Shown: positions 26,194 to 34,496 of the stretch, in pieces
How positions within the stretch are numbered: the stretch's first letter is position 1
Layout: each line of letters opens with the position of its first letter
Source: Planctomycetaceae bacterium
Lineage (GTDB): Bacteria > Planctomycetota > Planctomycetia > Pirellulales > Lacipirellulaceae
Assembly: GCA_002713555.1 (NCBI GenBank)
Contig: PATG01000018.1
Coordinates: 1 to 40,471, forward strand
Length of the DNA: 40,471 nt
Direction of reading: 5' to 3'
The notes under the pieces: generated by a model
The model's input: only the letters and a program-made list of their open reading frames with translations
What the model was told of the DNA's origin: nothing
The model's database searches: none
Made by a program: the position numbers and the translations under genes

Positions 26194-26796
26194 GTGGGCT
26201 GTCGGATGGAATGGCATGAATCTGACGCTGCTGGGTTTAACTTTACGGCTGCTATGGAGCGCTTGTGTGCTGACATGGTCAGCCGTCTTGGCGAGTTGCA
26301 ACACATTGAGCTGGATCGCGTAGCGTTCAATCTTTGCCAAGCACGAAAAGATGTCTCTCATGGCCTCTACGCTTCGCTCACACCTTTGCGTTTTGAGAAC
26401 GGTGCCACTCAAAAAAATCTTCACGGCAAACGCTATGCTGTTGACCGCGTGTGGAATCTGGCAGGACGAGAGTATCTTTATATTCTCAGTTTCTACTTAC
26501 CACGATTCATGAATACATCGGTGGAAGAGAAACTGTCGACGGTCCTTCATGAACTCTGGCACATCAGTCCAATGTTTAATGGTGATTTACGTCGTCATGA
26601 GGGACGTTGCTATGCCCATGGACCTTCTCAGAGTGATTACGATGCCCAAATGGATCGCCTGGCCCAAAAATGGTTGGCCTTGGGTCCTTCTGAGCATCTC
26701 TACGACTTTTTGTTGTACAGTTTTCAGGAATTGGCAGCTGAGTACGGTAGCGTCATCGGGTCCCGGTGGCCTACTCCCAAATTGGAGTTGCTGTAA
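26194..26796 (+). CDS. Predicted zinc metalloprotease-like protein (HELWH)
   Basis: 200 aa from a GTG at 26194 (an ATG at 26206 is also possible), nine bases behind rplQ, so likely cotranscribed. An HExxH motif, HELWH at residues 119-123, is followed by H135 and H142 as possible third ligands in MFNGDLRRHEGRCYAHG. No signal peptide is visible, so it is probably cytoplasmic. The pattern recalls SprT-like or phage-type metallopeptidase families; I do not recognise the exact family. Substrate unknown. Confidence 0.7.
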   Translation: MGCRMEWHESDAAGFNFTAAMERLCADMVSRLGELQHIELDRVAFNLCQARKDVSHGLYASLTPLRFENGATQKNLHGKRYAVDRVWNLAGREYLYILSFYLPRFMNTSVEEKLSTVLHELWHISPMFNGDLRRHEGRCYAHGPSQSDYDAQMDRLAQKWLALGPSEHLYDFLLYSFQELAAEYGSVIGSRWPTPKLELL

Positions 26797-26913
26797 TTGC
26801 TAGCATTTGCTCAATCACATTGACACCTTTTATTGATCGAACTACTTTCCGGCTTCGAAAAATCGCTTGACGTATACGGGGGCCGTACAAATGGTCTTCG
26901 ATGCAAGTGAAGA

Positions 26914-27813
26914 ATGGTACTGCGAAAATACAAAATGCCAAAAGTGACTACCATTTCAATTTCAATGAAACATCTGGTGGTCTCGCATATTCTATTATCC
27001 TTAGCAGGATGCAGCTCACTTTTTTTGTTGCCAGCAGCTTCGGATCCCCACTCTTTTCTGAAACCCGTAGAAACATCGCCTGACAGCGTTACGCTCGAAA
27101 TATTTCAAGTTCGTTTGCCGGCGAACAATCAGGAACTGGCAGAGGAGATCTGGCAGGCAATTGATGAGTTGCGTTTGCCAGTCGAGGCACGTCATGAATT
27201 AGTGCGGAATGGTTTTCGTGCTGGTGTGGTGGGAGGTGCTTTGCCTGATGGATTGGCCGCCCATTTAAATCTTCAAAGTGTGCAACCCGAAACAACGCCA
27301 GAAAGGGTCATCACGGGGGTCAATGCCAATCCCAAAGTGACTCGGCGTGTTGTTCAGCTAAGTCGCCAAGAGTCTGCAACTATTCAGTCTGCCGAGTTGC
27401 GCCAAAGTGTGCATGTTTTTATGAACGAAGACAGCGGCATTCACGGTCGCAGTTATCATCAGGCGGAACCCACCTACTCTTTGTTGGCACAAGCAATCTC
27501 AGGTCAGCGAGTTGTTCTGCAGCTCATACCGGAACTACAGCATGGAGAACTTAAAAATCGCTATGCTGGCGGTGATCAAGGGATTTTTCTCATGACGCAG
27601 TCGCGTGAAAAGGAATCTTTCGACAAGTTGACAATTCGCTCTGAACTTGCAGCGGGTGAAATGCTTCTGGTGAGCTGTCTGCCAGACGTTTCAGGAAGCT
27701 TGGGACACATCTTTCATGCCCAGGATTTACGTGGTCCCCTAGAACACAAACTTGTACTCATACGCATGCTGCAAGTCCCGGGCAGTGAAATTCTGGCGAC
27801 TCTGGATCGTTAG
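26914..27813 (+). CDS. Predicted lipoprotein of unknown function
   Basis: 299 aa from the ATG at 26914; internal ATGs at 26935 or 26965 are equally plausible starts. A hydrophobic segment ends in the lipobox LSLAGC, so the mature protein would be lipid-anchored at that Cys. No known domain is recognised in the remainder, which is soluble, rich in Gln/Glu/Leu and about 265 residues long. It stands between the HELWH protein gene (117-bp gap) and the aldolase gene. The 117-bp gap has TTGACA and TTGACG strings but no convincing -10. Confidence 0.7.
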   Translation: MVLRKYKMPKVTTISISMKHLVVSHILLSLAGCSSLFLLPAASDPHSFLKPVETSPDSVTLEIFQVRLPANNQELAEEIWQAIDELRLPVEARHELVRNGFRAGVVGGALPDGLAAHLNLQSVQPETTPERVITGVNANPKVTRRVVQLSRQESATIQSAELRQSVHVFMNEDSGIHGRSYHQAEPTYSLLAQAISGQRVVLQLIPELQHGELKNRYAGGDQGIFLMTQSREKESFDKLTIRSELAAGEMLLVSCLPDVSGSLGHIFHAQDLRGPLEHKLVLIRMLQVPGSEILATLDR

Positions 27814-27889
27814 CCTCGATGGACGTCTTTTTTCGGTGTGTAACAAGGTTTCGTAGTCTGGAGGATCTCTACCTGCAAGCTTCCAAGGT

Positions 27890-27898
27890 TGCTATACT
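27890..27898 (+). promoter_or_regulatory. Extended -10 promoter candidate for fba
   Basis: TG, one base, TATACT (27893-27898) forms an extended -10 element about 90 bp before the aldolase start. No good -35 lies at the usual distance. Confidence 0.4.
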
Positions 27899-27985
27899 GA
27901 AGGATTCAAAATCATCCGACTATTCCGGTCTAGAGAAGCGGCCCCCTTCGTTTGTGAAGAGTTGTAAACTCGAGGAGCACAGAAC

Positions 27986-29029
27986 ATGCCATTAGTACCT
28001 ATGCGAATTTTGTTGGACCACGCTGCAGAAAATGACTACGGCCTGGCTGCTTTCAATGTGAACAATATGGAGCAGATCCAAGCAATTATGGAAGCAGCCG
28101 AAGAAACAGAGTCCCCTGTGATTGTGCAGGCGAGTCGCGGCGCTCGCTCTTATTCGCAGGACAACTATCTACGACATTTAATGCTTGCTGCAGCAGAACT
28201 CTATCCACAGATTCCTATAGTCATGCATCAAGATCATGGCAACAGCCCCGATACGTGTCAAAGCGCAATCGACAATGGATTTACGAGCGTCATGATGGAC
28301 GGCTCACTTGAGGCCGATGGTAAAACGCCAGCCAGCTACGAGTACAATGTTGGTGTGACCAAGGAAGTTACCGAGAAGGCCCATGCACAGGGTGTTTCGG
28401 TAGAGGGTGAGTTGGGCTGTCTCGGATCGCTTGAATCGGGGGAAGGTGAACAAGAAGATGGGCATGGTGCAGTAGGTCAGCTTTCGCATGATCAGTTGTT
28501 GACCGATCCGGAAGAGGCTGAGCGCTTCGTTGCCGAGACCGGTGTGGATGCTTTGGCTGTAGCGATTGGTACAAGCCATGGTGCTTACAAATTTACCAGC
28601 CAACCTACTGGTGAAGTGCTGGCTATGGACCGTATCGAAGAAATTCATCGTCGGCTTCCCAACTGCCATCTGGTAATGCATGGTAGCAGCAGTGTTCCAC
28701 AAGAATTGCAGGACATCATCAACCAATACGGTGGTAGTCTCAAGCAGACTTGGGGTGTTCCGGTTGAAGAAATTCAGCGAGGTATCAAGAGTGGTGTTCG
28801 CAAGATCAACGTGGATACAGATAACCGCCTGGCTATTACGGGTGCGATTCGCAAAGTTTTTGCCGAAACACCTGAAAAGTTTGATCCTCGCGACTACCTG
28901 AAACCGGCTCGTGCCAAGATGAAAGAAGTCTGCATTGCTCGCATGGTCGCCTTCGGTCAGGCTGGTAATGCATCCAAGATCAAGTGCGAATCGATTGAAA
29001 AGTTCGCCAGCTTCTACGCGAGCGTTTAG
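27986..29029 (+). CDS. fba: Class II fructose-bisphosphate aldolase
   Basis: Zinc aldolase cleaving or forming fructose 1,6-bisphosphate in glycolysis and gluconeogenesis; 347 aa. Catalytic D83 and zinc-binding H84 lie in [10 protein letters not shown]198 (GTSHGAYKF) and H232 (MHGSSSV) complete the metal site; NVDTDNRLA near 275 binds the phosphate. The length and the [15 protein letters not shown] insertion fit the class IIB/CbbA-type enzymes. GAGGAG precedes the ATG. It stands alone, with its own candidate promoter. Confidence 0.97.
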   Translation: MPLVPMRILLDHAAENDYGLAAFNVNNMEQIQAIMEAAEETESPVIVQASRGARSYSQDNYLRHLMLAAAELYPQIPIVMHQDHGNSPDTCQSAIDNGFTSVMMDGSLEADGKTPASYEYNVGVTKEVTEKAHAQGVSVEGELGCLGSLESGEGEQEDGHGAVGQLSHDQLLTDPEEAERFVAETGVDALAVAIGTSHGAYKFTSQPTGEVLAMDRIEEIHRRLPNCHLVMHGSSSVPQELQDIINQYGGSLKQTWGVPVEEIQRGIKSGVRKINVDTDNRLAITGAIRKVFAETPEKFDPRDYLKPARAKMKEVCIARMVAFGQAGNASKIKCESIEKFASFYASV

Positions 29030-29086
29030 TGTGTTCGGCAGCTATCCGTTGCGGCATTGGTGATATCGAGGCAAGCAGGCGAATCC

Positions 29087-29305
29087 TCTAGCCCGGATAT
29101 TTCATATGTTTCGTCATGAGGTGTCCTAAGTCATTTCCTGGCAAGGCATGTGAGGCTTGCAACCGGAGGCGTGTTTTTGACACGTCGAGGCGACCACGGC
29201 TACGCCGCGGTGCCCGAAGTCGTAGCATAACGCAGCCAGGCAAGGCCCCTTTGTAAGAAACACTGCGGATGCCGGAGTAGGAACGGATGAAATATCCGGG
29301 CTAGA
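29087..29305. mobile_element. MITE/REP-like element with 19-bp terminal inverted repeats
   Basis: TCTAGCCCGGATATTTCAT (29087-29105) and its exact inverse complement (29287-29305) bound 219 bp. Just outside, GCGAAT on the left and ATTCGTC on the right continue the symmetry after a 3-bp offset. Inside are CGTGT/ACACG (29170-29184) and CGGC/GCCG (29197-29207) hairpins and two direct copies of GGCAAGGC. No transposase is encoded and no clear target-site duplication is seen, so it would be non-autonomous. Part of its end motif recurs at 36788-36804. Confidence 0.7.
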
Positions 29306-29419
29306 TTCGTCGATGCAGAAGCGCAGACTGTGGCAGACGTAGGCAGTCAGGCTACAAGAAATAGATGTTGAGCGCACGAAGGTAGATGACCTGGTATAAA
29401 GAAATATCAGCCGGTGTCC

Positions 29420-29441
29420 ACAAGGTGCCGCTTGTTTTTTT
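29420..29441 (+). terminator. Weak terminator or attenuator before the DUF3891 gene
   Basis: ACAAG pairs with CTTGT around GTGCCG and is followed by six T. It ends 17 bp before the ATG at 29459. If a promoter lies at the TATAAA (29395-29400), it would act as a leader attenuator. The stem has only five pairs. Confidence 0.35.
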
Positions 29442-29458
29442 ATGTGCTGGATAGAAGA

Positions 29459-30289
29459 ATGATCCGCCGAGAAATCCACTTCCCTGGTAAAAAACCACAT
29501 TGGTTACTGATTTCTCAAAAAGAACATGCTCGTGTCAGTGCAATGATGGCGGATCGCTGTCTCAGCGAGTTCGGCCAATCGGTCGCAAGGTACGATCTCG
29601 TGGCATTACGAGCAGAGTTGCTTGCAGCGATCGTGCATCATGATGATGGATGGGTTCCTTGGGATGCGGCTCCCCACCTGGACACAAAGCACCACCGACC
29701 TCCCTCATTTCGCGAGATGCGTCTCGAGGATGTATTGCCAATTTGGACCTCTTCGATCAAAACCGCAGCTGCTGAGGGGCCCTTGGCAGGCTTGACCGTT
29801 GCTGGTCACTTTATTGCTTTACTCGAGGCAAGTGAAAAAGAATTCAAGTCGGCACTGGCCAGGGATTGGCAACAGGATATGGCCGCACTTCGCGACAAGT
29901 GGTTTGCCGATTGGCAGGGGGTGCATCCCACACTCCCAACTCTTCAATTGGCGGCTGAAGCCTTGCTCTGGTTGCAGCTATTCGACGTGGCCAGTCTCTG
30001 GCTATGCAGCGCCTGCCCTGGCCAGGATGAGCAATTTCACCAGCCGCTCGAAAACTACCACTTCGCTCCAGACAGCTTGCTGCAAACCCGCTTCCGCACT
30101 CTGGATCAACCCGGCCACGTAACTTTTATACCCTGGCGTCTCGACGTACCCGAACTCCTCCTCGAAGCTGACGGCCAGATCATCCCCATTCGCGAATATC
30201 ATAACATGTCCGAGCTCAATGAAGCACGCCAGCCACACACGGTACGTTGGGTACTTTCGAATAAAAGGCAACTTCGAGCGAAAAAATAA
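29459..30289 (+). CDS. DUF3891 family protein
   Basis: 276 aa from the ATG at 29459 (AGAAG upstream); an upstream extension to 29414 is open but lacks family similarity. Family-like features are the start MIRREIHFPGKKPHWLLISQ with QKEHAR (H23), and HHDDGWVPWD (residues 60-69). The spaced histidines and aspartates suggest a metal-binding, HD-like helical fold. No signal peptide. Function is unknown for the family. A cydA remnant follows directly. Confidence 0.75.
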   Translation: MIRREIHFPGKKPHWLLISQKEHARVSAMMADRCLSEFGQSVARYDLVALRAELLAAIVHHDDGWVPWDAAPHLDTKHHRPPSFREMRLEDVLPIWTSSIKTAAAEGPLAGLTVAGHFIALLEASEKEFKSALARDWQQDMAALRDKWFADWQGVHPTLPTLQLAAEALLWLQLFDVASLWLCSACPGQDEQFHQPLENYHFAPDSLLQTRFRTLDQPGHVTFIPWRLDVPELLLEADGQIIPIREYHNMSELNEARQPHTVRWVLSNKRQLRAKK

Positions 30290-30391
30290 ACTTTCGTCAT
30301 TTTGTTGTATTTGGTGATTCCATTCTCTTGGTTCAGGCCCTTGAATTTGACTCTCATTCACTATCTGATAGAGATCTCACTCGTCCGGGGA

Positions 30392-31295
30392 ATGAAACTA
30401 TGGATTCCAGTCTGGATGCAGCATCCAGTAGGGTATCGCCTGGACAATGACGGTGTGTTCCAACTAGATAGCTTGTCTACACTGCTAACCAACCCCTGGG
30501 CCATCACCGAGTATGCCCATACGATGGTGGGGGCGACAATTACAGGAACTCTAGTCATGGCTTCGATCGGGTCATTCTATTTAATCCGTCGTCAATCGGT
30601 GGGCGTGGCTTAGCGTTTTGTATCCGTTGCCGTTGTTGTAGGAATTGTTGCTTGCATCACTACAGCAGTCCCGACGGGAAACATTCAGGCCAAGTTAGTT
30701 TACCAGCACCAACCGGTAACTTTTGCTGCCATGGAAGGGAATTTTCATTCCACAGATCGTGCGGGTCTGGTGCTTTTAGGCCAACCCACATGGACGAACT
30801 CATACTCCACAACCCAATAGAGATTCCTGGAGTCCTTTCGTTTTTGACTCATGGCAGCTGGGTAAAAGAAGTGAAAGGCTTAAGTGAATTCCCGCGCGAC
30901 CAATGGCCTGACAACGTTCCTCTGCTGTATTACTCGTACCACATCATGGCTGGCCTGGGAAATTTTTTATCCTGGTGATGGGCTTGTGTTTCGTGCAACT
31001 TGTGCGTGGCAAACTGTGGCATTCGCGCGGACTACTGTGGATACTGATGCTTACCTTGCCGTTTGCGTTTATTGCCAATACGTCCGGCTGGATGACCACC
31101 GAACTCGGTAGGCAGCGCTGACTCATTTACGGTTTGTTCCGGACAGCAGACGGTCACTCCGAACAAGTCACACCAGGCGATGTCTGGTTTACACTTCTTG
31201 GTTTTATGGGGATGTGCATTGCCCTAGGCTATACGTGGATTATGTATCGTGGAATGCCAGCAAAGTTTAGCATTGAAGATGCAGCAGAGCATTAG
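30392..31295 (+). pseudogene. cydA: Decayed 3' half of cydA (cytochrome bd oxidase subunit I)
   Basis: Read with corrections, the stretch matches the C-terminal half of CydA: WMQHPVGYRLDNDGVFQL, NPWAITEYAHTM, QPVTFAAMEGNF, then MDELILHNPIEIPGVLSFLTHG, FPRDQWPDNVPLLYYSYHIM, and WILMLTLPFAFIANTSGWMTTELGRQ, LIYGLFRTADGHS. It is broken by an in-frame TAG (30611-30613), a 1-base loss near 30785-30792, a second 1-base loss in the T-run 30963-30968, and TGA replacing the Trp codon at 31119-31121. The first half of the gene is absent and no cydB follows. It cannot make a functional oxidase subunit. Confidence 0.9.
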
Positions 31296-31320
31296 TGCAC
31301 ACGCCTGTCCGTAGTGGAAA

Positions 31321-31352
31321 GAAGACTGGTGCTCTCGATGCTGGCAGTCTTC
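31321..31352 (+). terminator. Hairpin behind the cydA remnant
   Basis: GAAGACTG and CAGTCTTC (8 bp, 16-bp loop) form a possible transcription end; a T-run is lacking. It lies 82 bp before the OmpH-like gene. Confidence 0.35.
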
Positions 31353-31434
31353 CCCGCTGGCCTCGACCTCCGAGCTGAATTTCAGTAATTATTACCCTCC
31401 CGAGAAGGACTCCATCCAAGCACAGAGGTAAATC

Positions 31435-31986
31435 ATGCGTACTGCTTATCGAGCGCCCGTTTTCATGTTGTTGGTAGCTACTCTATTCCTTACCGTGGGA
31501 TGCAATCAAGCCGCCGAACAAACCGGATCGGTTGCCGTCGTGGACCTGGATCAAGTTGCAGTGCAGCTGGGAAGTGATGCTAAAATACTGGCTGCTGTCA
31601 AAGAACATGAAACACAATTAAACCAGCAGTTGGCAGCTACCAAGTCATCCTACGAAAACCAGTTGCGTACAACCCAAGCAAAGCTGGGTGAGCAACCTGC
31701 CCCAGAGCAGACGCAACAGTTGTTGCAACTAAAACAGCAGGCAAATCAACAGCTTCGACAAGTAGCTCAACAAGCAAAAAGTAGTCTGGAGCAGCATCGA
31801 GCACAATTGTTGCTTCAGTTTCGCAACCAGGCACAATATGCCGCTCGTCAGGTTGCCCATGAACAAAACTTATCTATGGTGGTAACTAAAAATGATGCGG
31901 TTGTCCTCGTCTATAACGAAGCTGTCGATATTACACGAGACGTCGCTGAGCGCATGCAATCCGATAGTGCTCCCTCAGTAGATTGA
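31435..31986 (+). CDS. OmpH/Skp-like lipoprotein
   Basis: 183 aa. Signal sequence with lipobox LTVGC (Cys about residue 23), then GSVAVVDLDQVAVQLG, matching the short beta segment at the start of Skp/OmpH proteins, followed by about 100 residues of Gln/Leu/Ala-rich coiled coil and a C-terminal NLSMVVTKNDAVVLVYNEAVDIT strand region. Skp proteins are periplasmic chaperones of outer-membrane proteins. The lipid anchor sets this one apart from soluble Skp. It is likely cell-envelope related. Confidence 0.75.
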   Translation: MRTAYRAPVFMLLVATLFLTVGCNQAAEQTGSVAVVDLDQVAVQLGSDAKILAAVKEHETQLNQQLAATKSSYENQLRTTQAKLGEQPAPEQTQQLLQLKQQANQQLRQVAQQAKSSLEQHRAQLLLQFRNQAQYAARQVAHEQNLSMVVTKNDAVVLVYNEAVDITRDVAERMQSDSAPSVD

Positions 31987-32104
31987 TTAACAGGTACCAA
32001 GATATTCATCTTCTGTGGCAGAGAATAGAGAAGGTGGTACCCGCAATGTATGTGATTCTCCCCACAGGGTGTGCACACAGTCTCGATTTGGTACCCTAGA
32101 GAAC

Positions 32105-32575
32105 ATGCTGCTAACCCTGTTCCTACTGTTCACTCTTGTTCCGCTGGTAGAGCTGTGGCTTCTTTTTCGGCTCAGTGGAGTTTTTGGATTCCCAACGACG
32201 CTGGCGGTAGTCCTGCTGACGGGCATGGCTGGAGCGTCACTTGCTCGTTGGCAAGGGTGGCAGGCAATGCACCGAATCCGTAACGAAATGAGCCAGGGCA
32301 TCATGCCCGCTCAGGCTCTCGGTGATGGCGTTATGATTCTGGTAGCAGGTGTACTGCTGATTACTCCAGGTGTCATTACCGATGTGTTGGGACTTGCCTT
32401 GCTGGTACCGCCTTTTCGTACCGCAATGCGTAAATTGCTACAGTACTGGCTGGCGAAGAATTTTCGTGTAGAAACGGTCGTGTCCTCGCCTGGGTTTGAG
32501 GTGCATGGCGACAAGGAAAAAATAGTCGAAGGTCGTGTCGTCGAAGCGCATGTCGTCGATACAGACACCGAATAA
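32105..32575 (+). CDS. fxsA: FxsA family membrane protein
   Basis: 156 aa from the ATG at 32105; the longer open frame (from 32015) adds a non-homologous N-terminus. Hydrophobic segments with LFTLVPLVELWLLFRLSG, then GASLARWQG and ALGDGVMILVAGVLLITPGVITDVLGLALLVPP are characteristic of FxsA. In E. coli FxsA suppresses F-plasmid exclusion of phage T7, but its general role is unknown. The C-terminus is hydrophilic and His/Val/Glu-rich. It lies 118 bp behind the OmpH-like gene. Confidence 0.85.
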   Translation: MLLTLFLLFTLVPLVELWLLFRLSGVFGFPTTLAVVLLTGMAGASLARWQGWQAMHRIRNEMSQGIMPAQALGDGVMILVAGVLLITPGVITDVLGLALLVPPFRTAMRKLLQYWLAKNFRVETVVSSPGFEVHGDKEKIVEGRVVEAHVVDTDTE

Positions 32576-32616
32576 AGTTAGATAATAAAGAAACTGTGTA
32601 GAAATAGACCCTTGGC

Positions 32617-33063
32617 ATGGCCGTTTACGAGTATCAATTCACCGTCAACGCCTCCTTGCAGGAAGTGCGTGAATTTCATTACGACACTAGCGCTCTACAA
32701 AGACTGACACCTCTGCCGGTAATTGTGCAGCTGCACAAAATAGAGCCTCTTTGTGAAGACTCACTTTCGGTGTTTACTTTGTGGGTAGGTCCCCTGCCAA
32801 TCAAATGGAAAGCCGTGCATCGCAATGTGAGCGAACAGGGATTTACCGATGTGCAGGTTGAAGGTCCAGCTGCAAAATGGGAGCATACCCATCAGTTTGT
32901 ATCCCAGAGTTCCGACAGGACCGAAATCCACGAACATATTGAGTGCGAACATCGGAGTGGTCTGTGGGGATTGATCACCCGAGTGCTTTTTGCCAAAGCC
33001 AATCTGTGGGTATTATTCACCTATCGCAAATGGGTCACCCGTCGCTTATTGAGCCGTCGCTAA
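32617..33063 (+). CDS. SRPBCC (START-like) family protein
   Basis: 148 aa. It begins MAVYEYQFTVNASLQEVREFHYDTSALQRLTP, typical of cyclase/dehydrase-like SRPBCC proteins, then FTLWVGPLPIKWKAVHRNV and HEHIECEHRSGLWGLITRVLFAK. The fold usually forms a hydrophobic ligand cavity; the ligand cannot be named. No signal peptide. It lies 41 bp behind fxsA and is probably cotranscribed with it; the convergent cytochrome c peroxidase gene ends 12 bp away. Confidence 0.75.
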   Translation: MAVYEYQFTVNASLQEVREFHYDTSALQRLTPLPVIVQLHKIEPLCEDSLSVFTLWVGPLPIKWKAVHRNVSEQGFTDVQVEGPAAKWEHTHQFVSQSSDRTEIHEHIECEHRSGLWGLITRVLFAKANLWVLFTYRKWVTRRLLSRR

Positions 33064-33075
33064 ATGAGCCATCGT

Positions 33076-34488
33076 TTAAAGTGGTAGCCTTCCCGTTTCG
33101 ACTTTAGGAAACTCGCCCAACAAACCCTCAGCCATGAAGGCAACCAGATCCTTTTTTTCTTGTTCGCTCAATTTCAACGGTTTGATATTTTCACTAAGGT
33201 GTTCATTGGCATGGCCGCCCTTGGCATACCACTCAATCACTTCCAGCAGTGTCTTCTGCGAACCATCGTGCATATAGGGACCTGTGAGTGATACATTTCG
33301 AACTGTGGGTGTTTTGAAGGCGCCTCGGTCCTTGTCATTGTTCGTTTCGGCAAAACGGCCCATATCAATATCCTCGGGCGAATCGGACGTCATGCCTACA
33401 CCCAGGTTGTGGTATTTTTCGTCCGTGAAATTTGCACCCACATGGCAAGCTGTGCAACCTGCTTTATCGCCGAAGAAGAGCTTGCCACCTCGTATCGCAC
33501 TTTCACTGATAGGATGAGCCGCACTGGCTTCTCGGAGGGCCATGTATTCATCGTAGAGCTCTTCGTCATCCTCTTTAAGCTCTTCCAACACTTCGATGTC
33601 GTCCGCAAAAGTTTTTTCGAATGAACTCAGTTCCTGATAACGGTCCCAGGGAGATGCGTTGGTAACGACCGCGCGCTCAAAGCTGGCGATTGCTCTCCCA
33701 ATATTGTCAATGTTGATCCCATCGTCGAAGATGGCTTCAAACTGTTTTTTATAGCCTGCGATGCCGGCAACGGTTTTCACAGCATTCTCGTGAGTATTTG
33801 CCATTTCGATAGGATTGGCAATCGGACCAACGGCTTGTGCTTCTAGCGTAGCAGCCCTGCCATCCCAAAACTGAGGCCCACTGAGAATTCGATTGTAAGC
33901 AACGGGTGAATTACGCCCACCCTCCTGGCCGTCCACACCCACACCAAACTGAGTATCCTTGGCGAAGCCCATAGCAGGATCATGGCAGCTGGCACAGCTC
34001 ACCGTATTATCACTGGATAAACGTGTATCGAAATAGAGTTGACGTCCGAGTTCGATTTTGGCTCGTGTCAGTGGGTTCTCGTCGAGTCCTTGGATTCCGG
34101 CAGCACCTGCCGCCAGGCCGAGTGGTAATTCAGGCTTCAAGGGAACGTGATTCTTGGCATCGGCTACCCAAGCATCAATTTGTTCGTCTGTAAGATCCCC
34201 TTTGCCGGGAATACCCGTGAGCAGATCACCACTACCTAACAGGACTGTTTCGGGTTCTGAGGATTCCTTCGATTGTGCATCATCCTCGGCCGATTTTGGA
34301 CTGCTTTCCCCACTGTCTGCCGAAGGTGTGTCCGAGGAGGGCGTCGATGATTGTTCATCGGTTGGCGCCACAGTAGCCCCATCGTTAGCCCCATCGTTAA
34401 CAACAGGATCATCTTTTTTGTTGAGAGAACTATTGATCAATAGTGCTATAGCAACTAGTGCAATTACGATCGCCAGAAATCTACCCAT
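33076..34488 (-). CDS. Di-heme cytochrome c peroxidase (CcpA/MauG family)
   Basis: Periplasmic reduction of hydrogen peroxide or a related oxidation, 470 aa. An N-terminal hydrophobic segment (FLAIVIALVAIALLIN) is followed by a Ser/Asp/Glu-rich linker (about 25-90) and two heme c sites, CASCH (165-169) and CTACH (345-349), with GPYMHDGSQKTLLEVIEWYAKGG near the end. Residues about 290-330 form an acidic insertion (LEELKEDDEELYDEY). The start overlaps no gene; AGGTGA lies upstream at the end of the aquaporin gene, 8 bp away, so both form one operon. Confidence 0.92.
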   Translation of the reverse strand: MGRFLAIVIALVAIALLINSSLNKKDDPVVNDGANDGATVAPTDEQSSTPSSDTPSADSGESSPKSAEDDAQSKESSEPETVLLGSGDLLTGIPGKGDLTDEQIDAWVADAKNHVPLKPELPLGLAAGAAGIQGLDENPLTRAKIELGRQLYFDTRLSSDNTVSCASCHDPAMGFAKDTQFGVGVDGQEGGRNSPVAYNRILSGPQFWDGRAATLEAQAVGPIANPIEMANTHENAVKTVAGIAGYKKQFEAIFDDGINIDNIGRAIASFERAVVTNASPWDRYQELSSFEKTFADDIEVLEELKEDDEELYDEYMALREASAAHPISESAIRGGKLFFGDKAGCTACHVGANFTDEKYHNLGVGMTSDSPEDIDMGRFAETNNDKDRGAFKTPTVRNVSLTGPYMHDGSQKTLLEVIEWYAKGGHANEHLSENIKPLKLSEQEKKDLVAFMAEGLLGEFPKVETGRLPL

Positions 34489-34496
34489 GATGTCAC

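Larger units (their letters stand above)
29030..29458. other. 429-bp gap between fba and the DUF3891 gene
   Basis: It contains a 219-bp element with terminal inverted repeats (29087-29305), then about 115 bp without clear content, a TATAAA string (29395-29400) and a hairpin with T-run (29420-29441) just ahead of the next start codon. Open frames across the element on the minus strand are not considered genes. Confidence 0.6.

Noticed and set aside
29126..29500. Minus-strand frame over the inverted-repeat element
   Set aside because: It runs through a mobile-element-like repeat and across the DUF3891 start; no family, Cys-rich by chance of the repeat.
30302..30613. 103-residue frame as a separate small membrane protein
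   Set aside because: Its second half is CydA sequence ending at a nonsense codon; the similarity continues in the same frame behind the stop.
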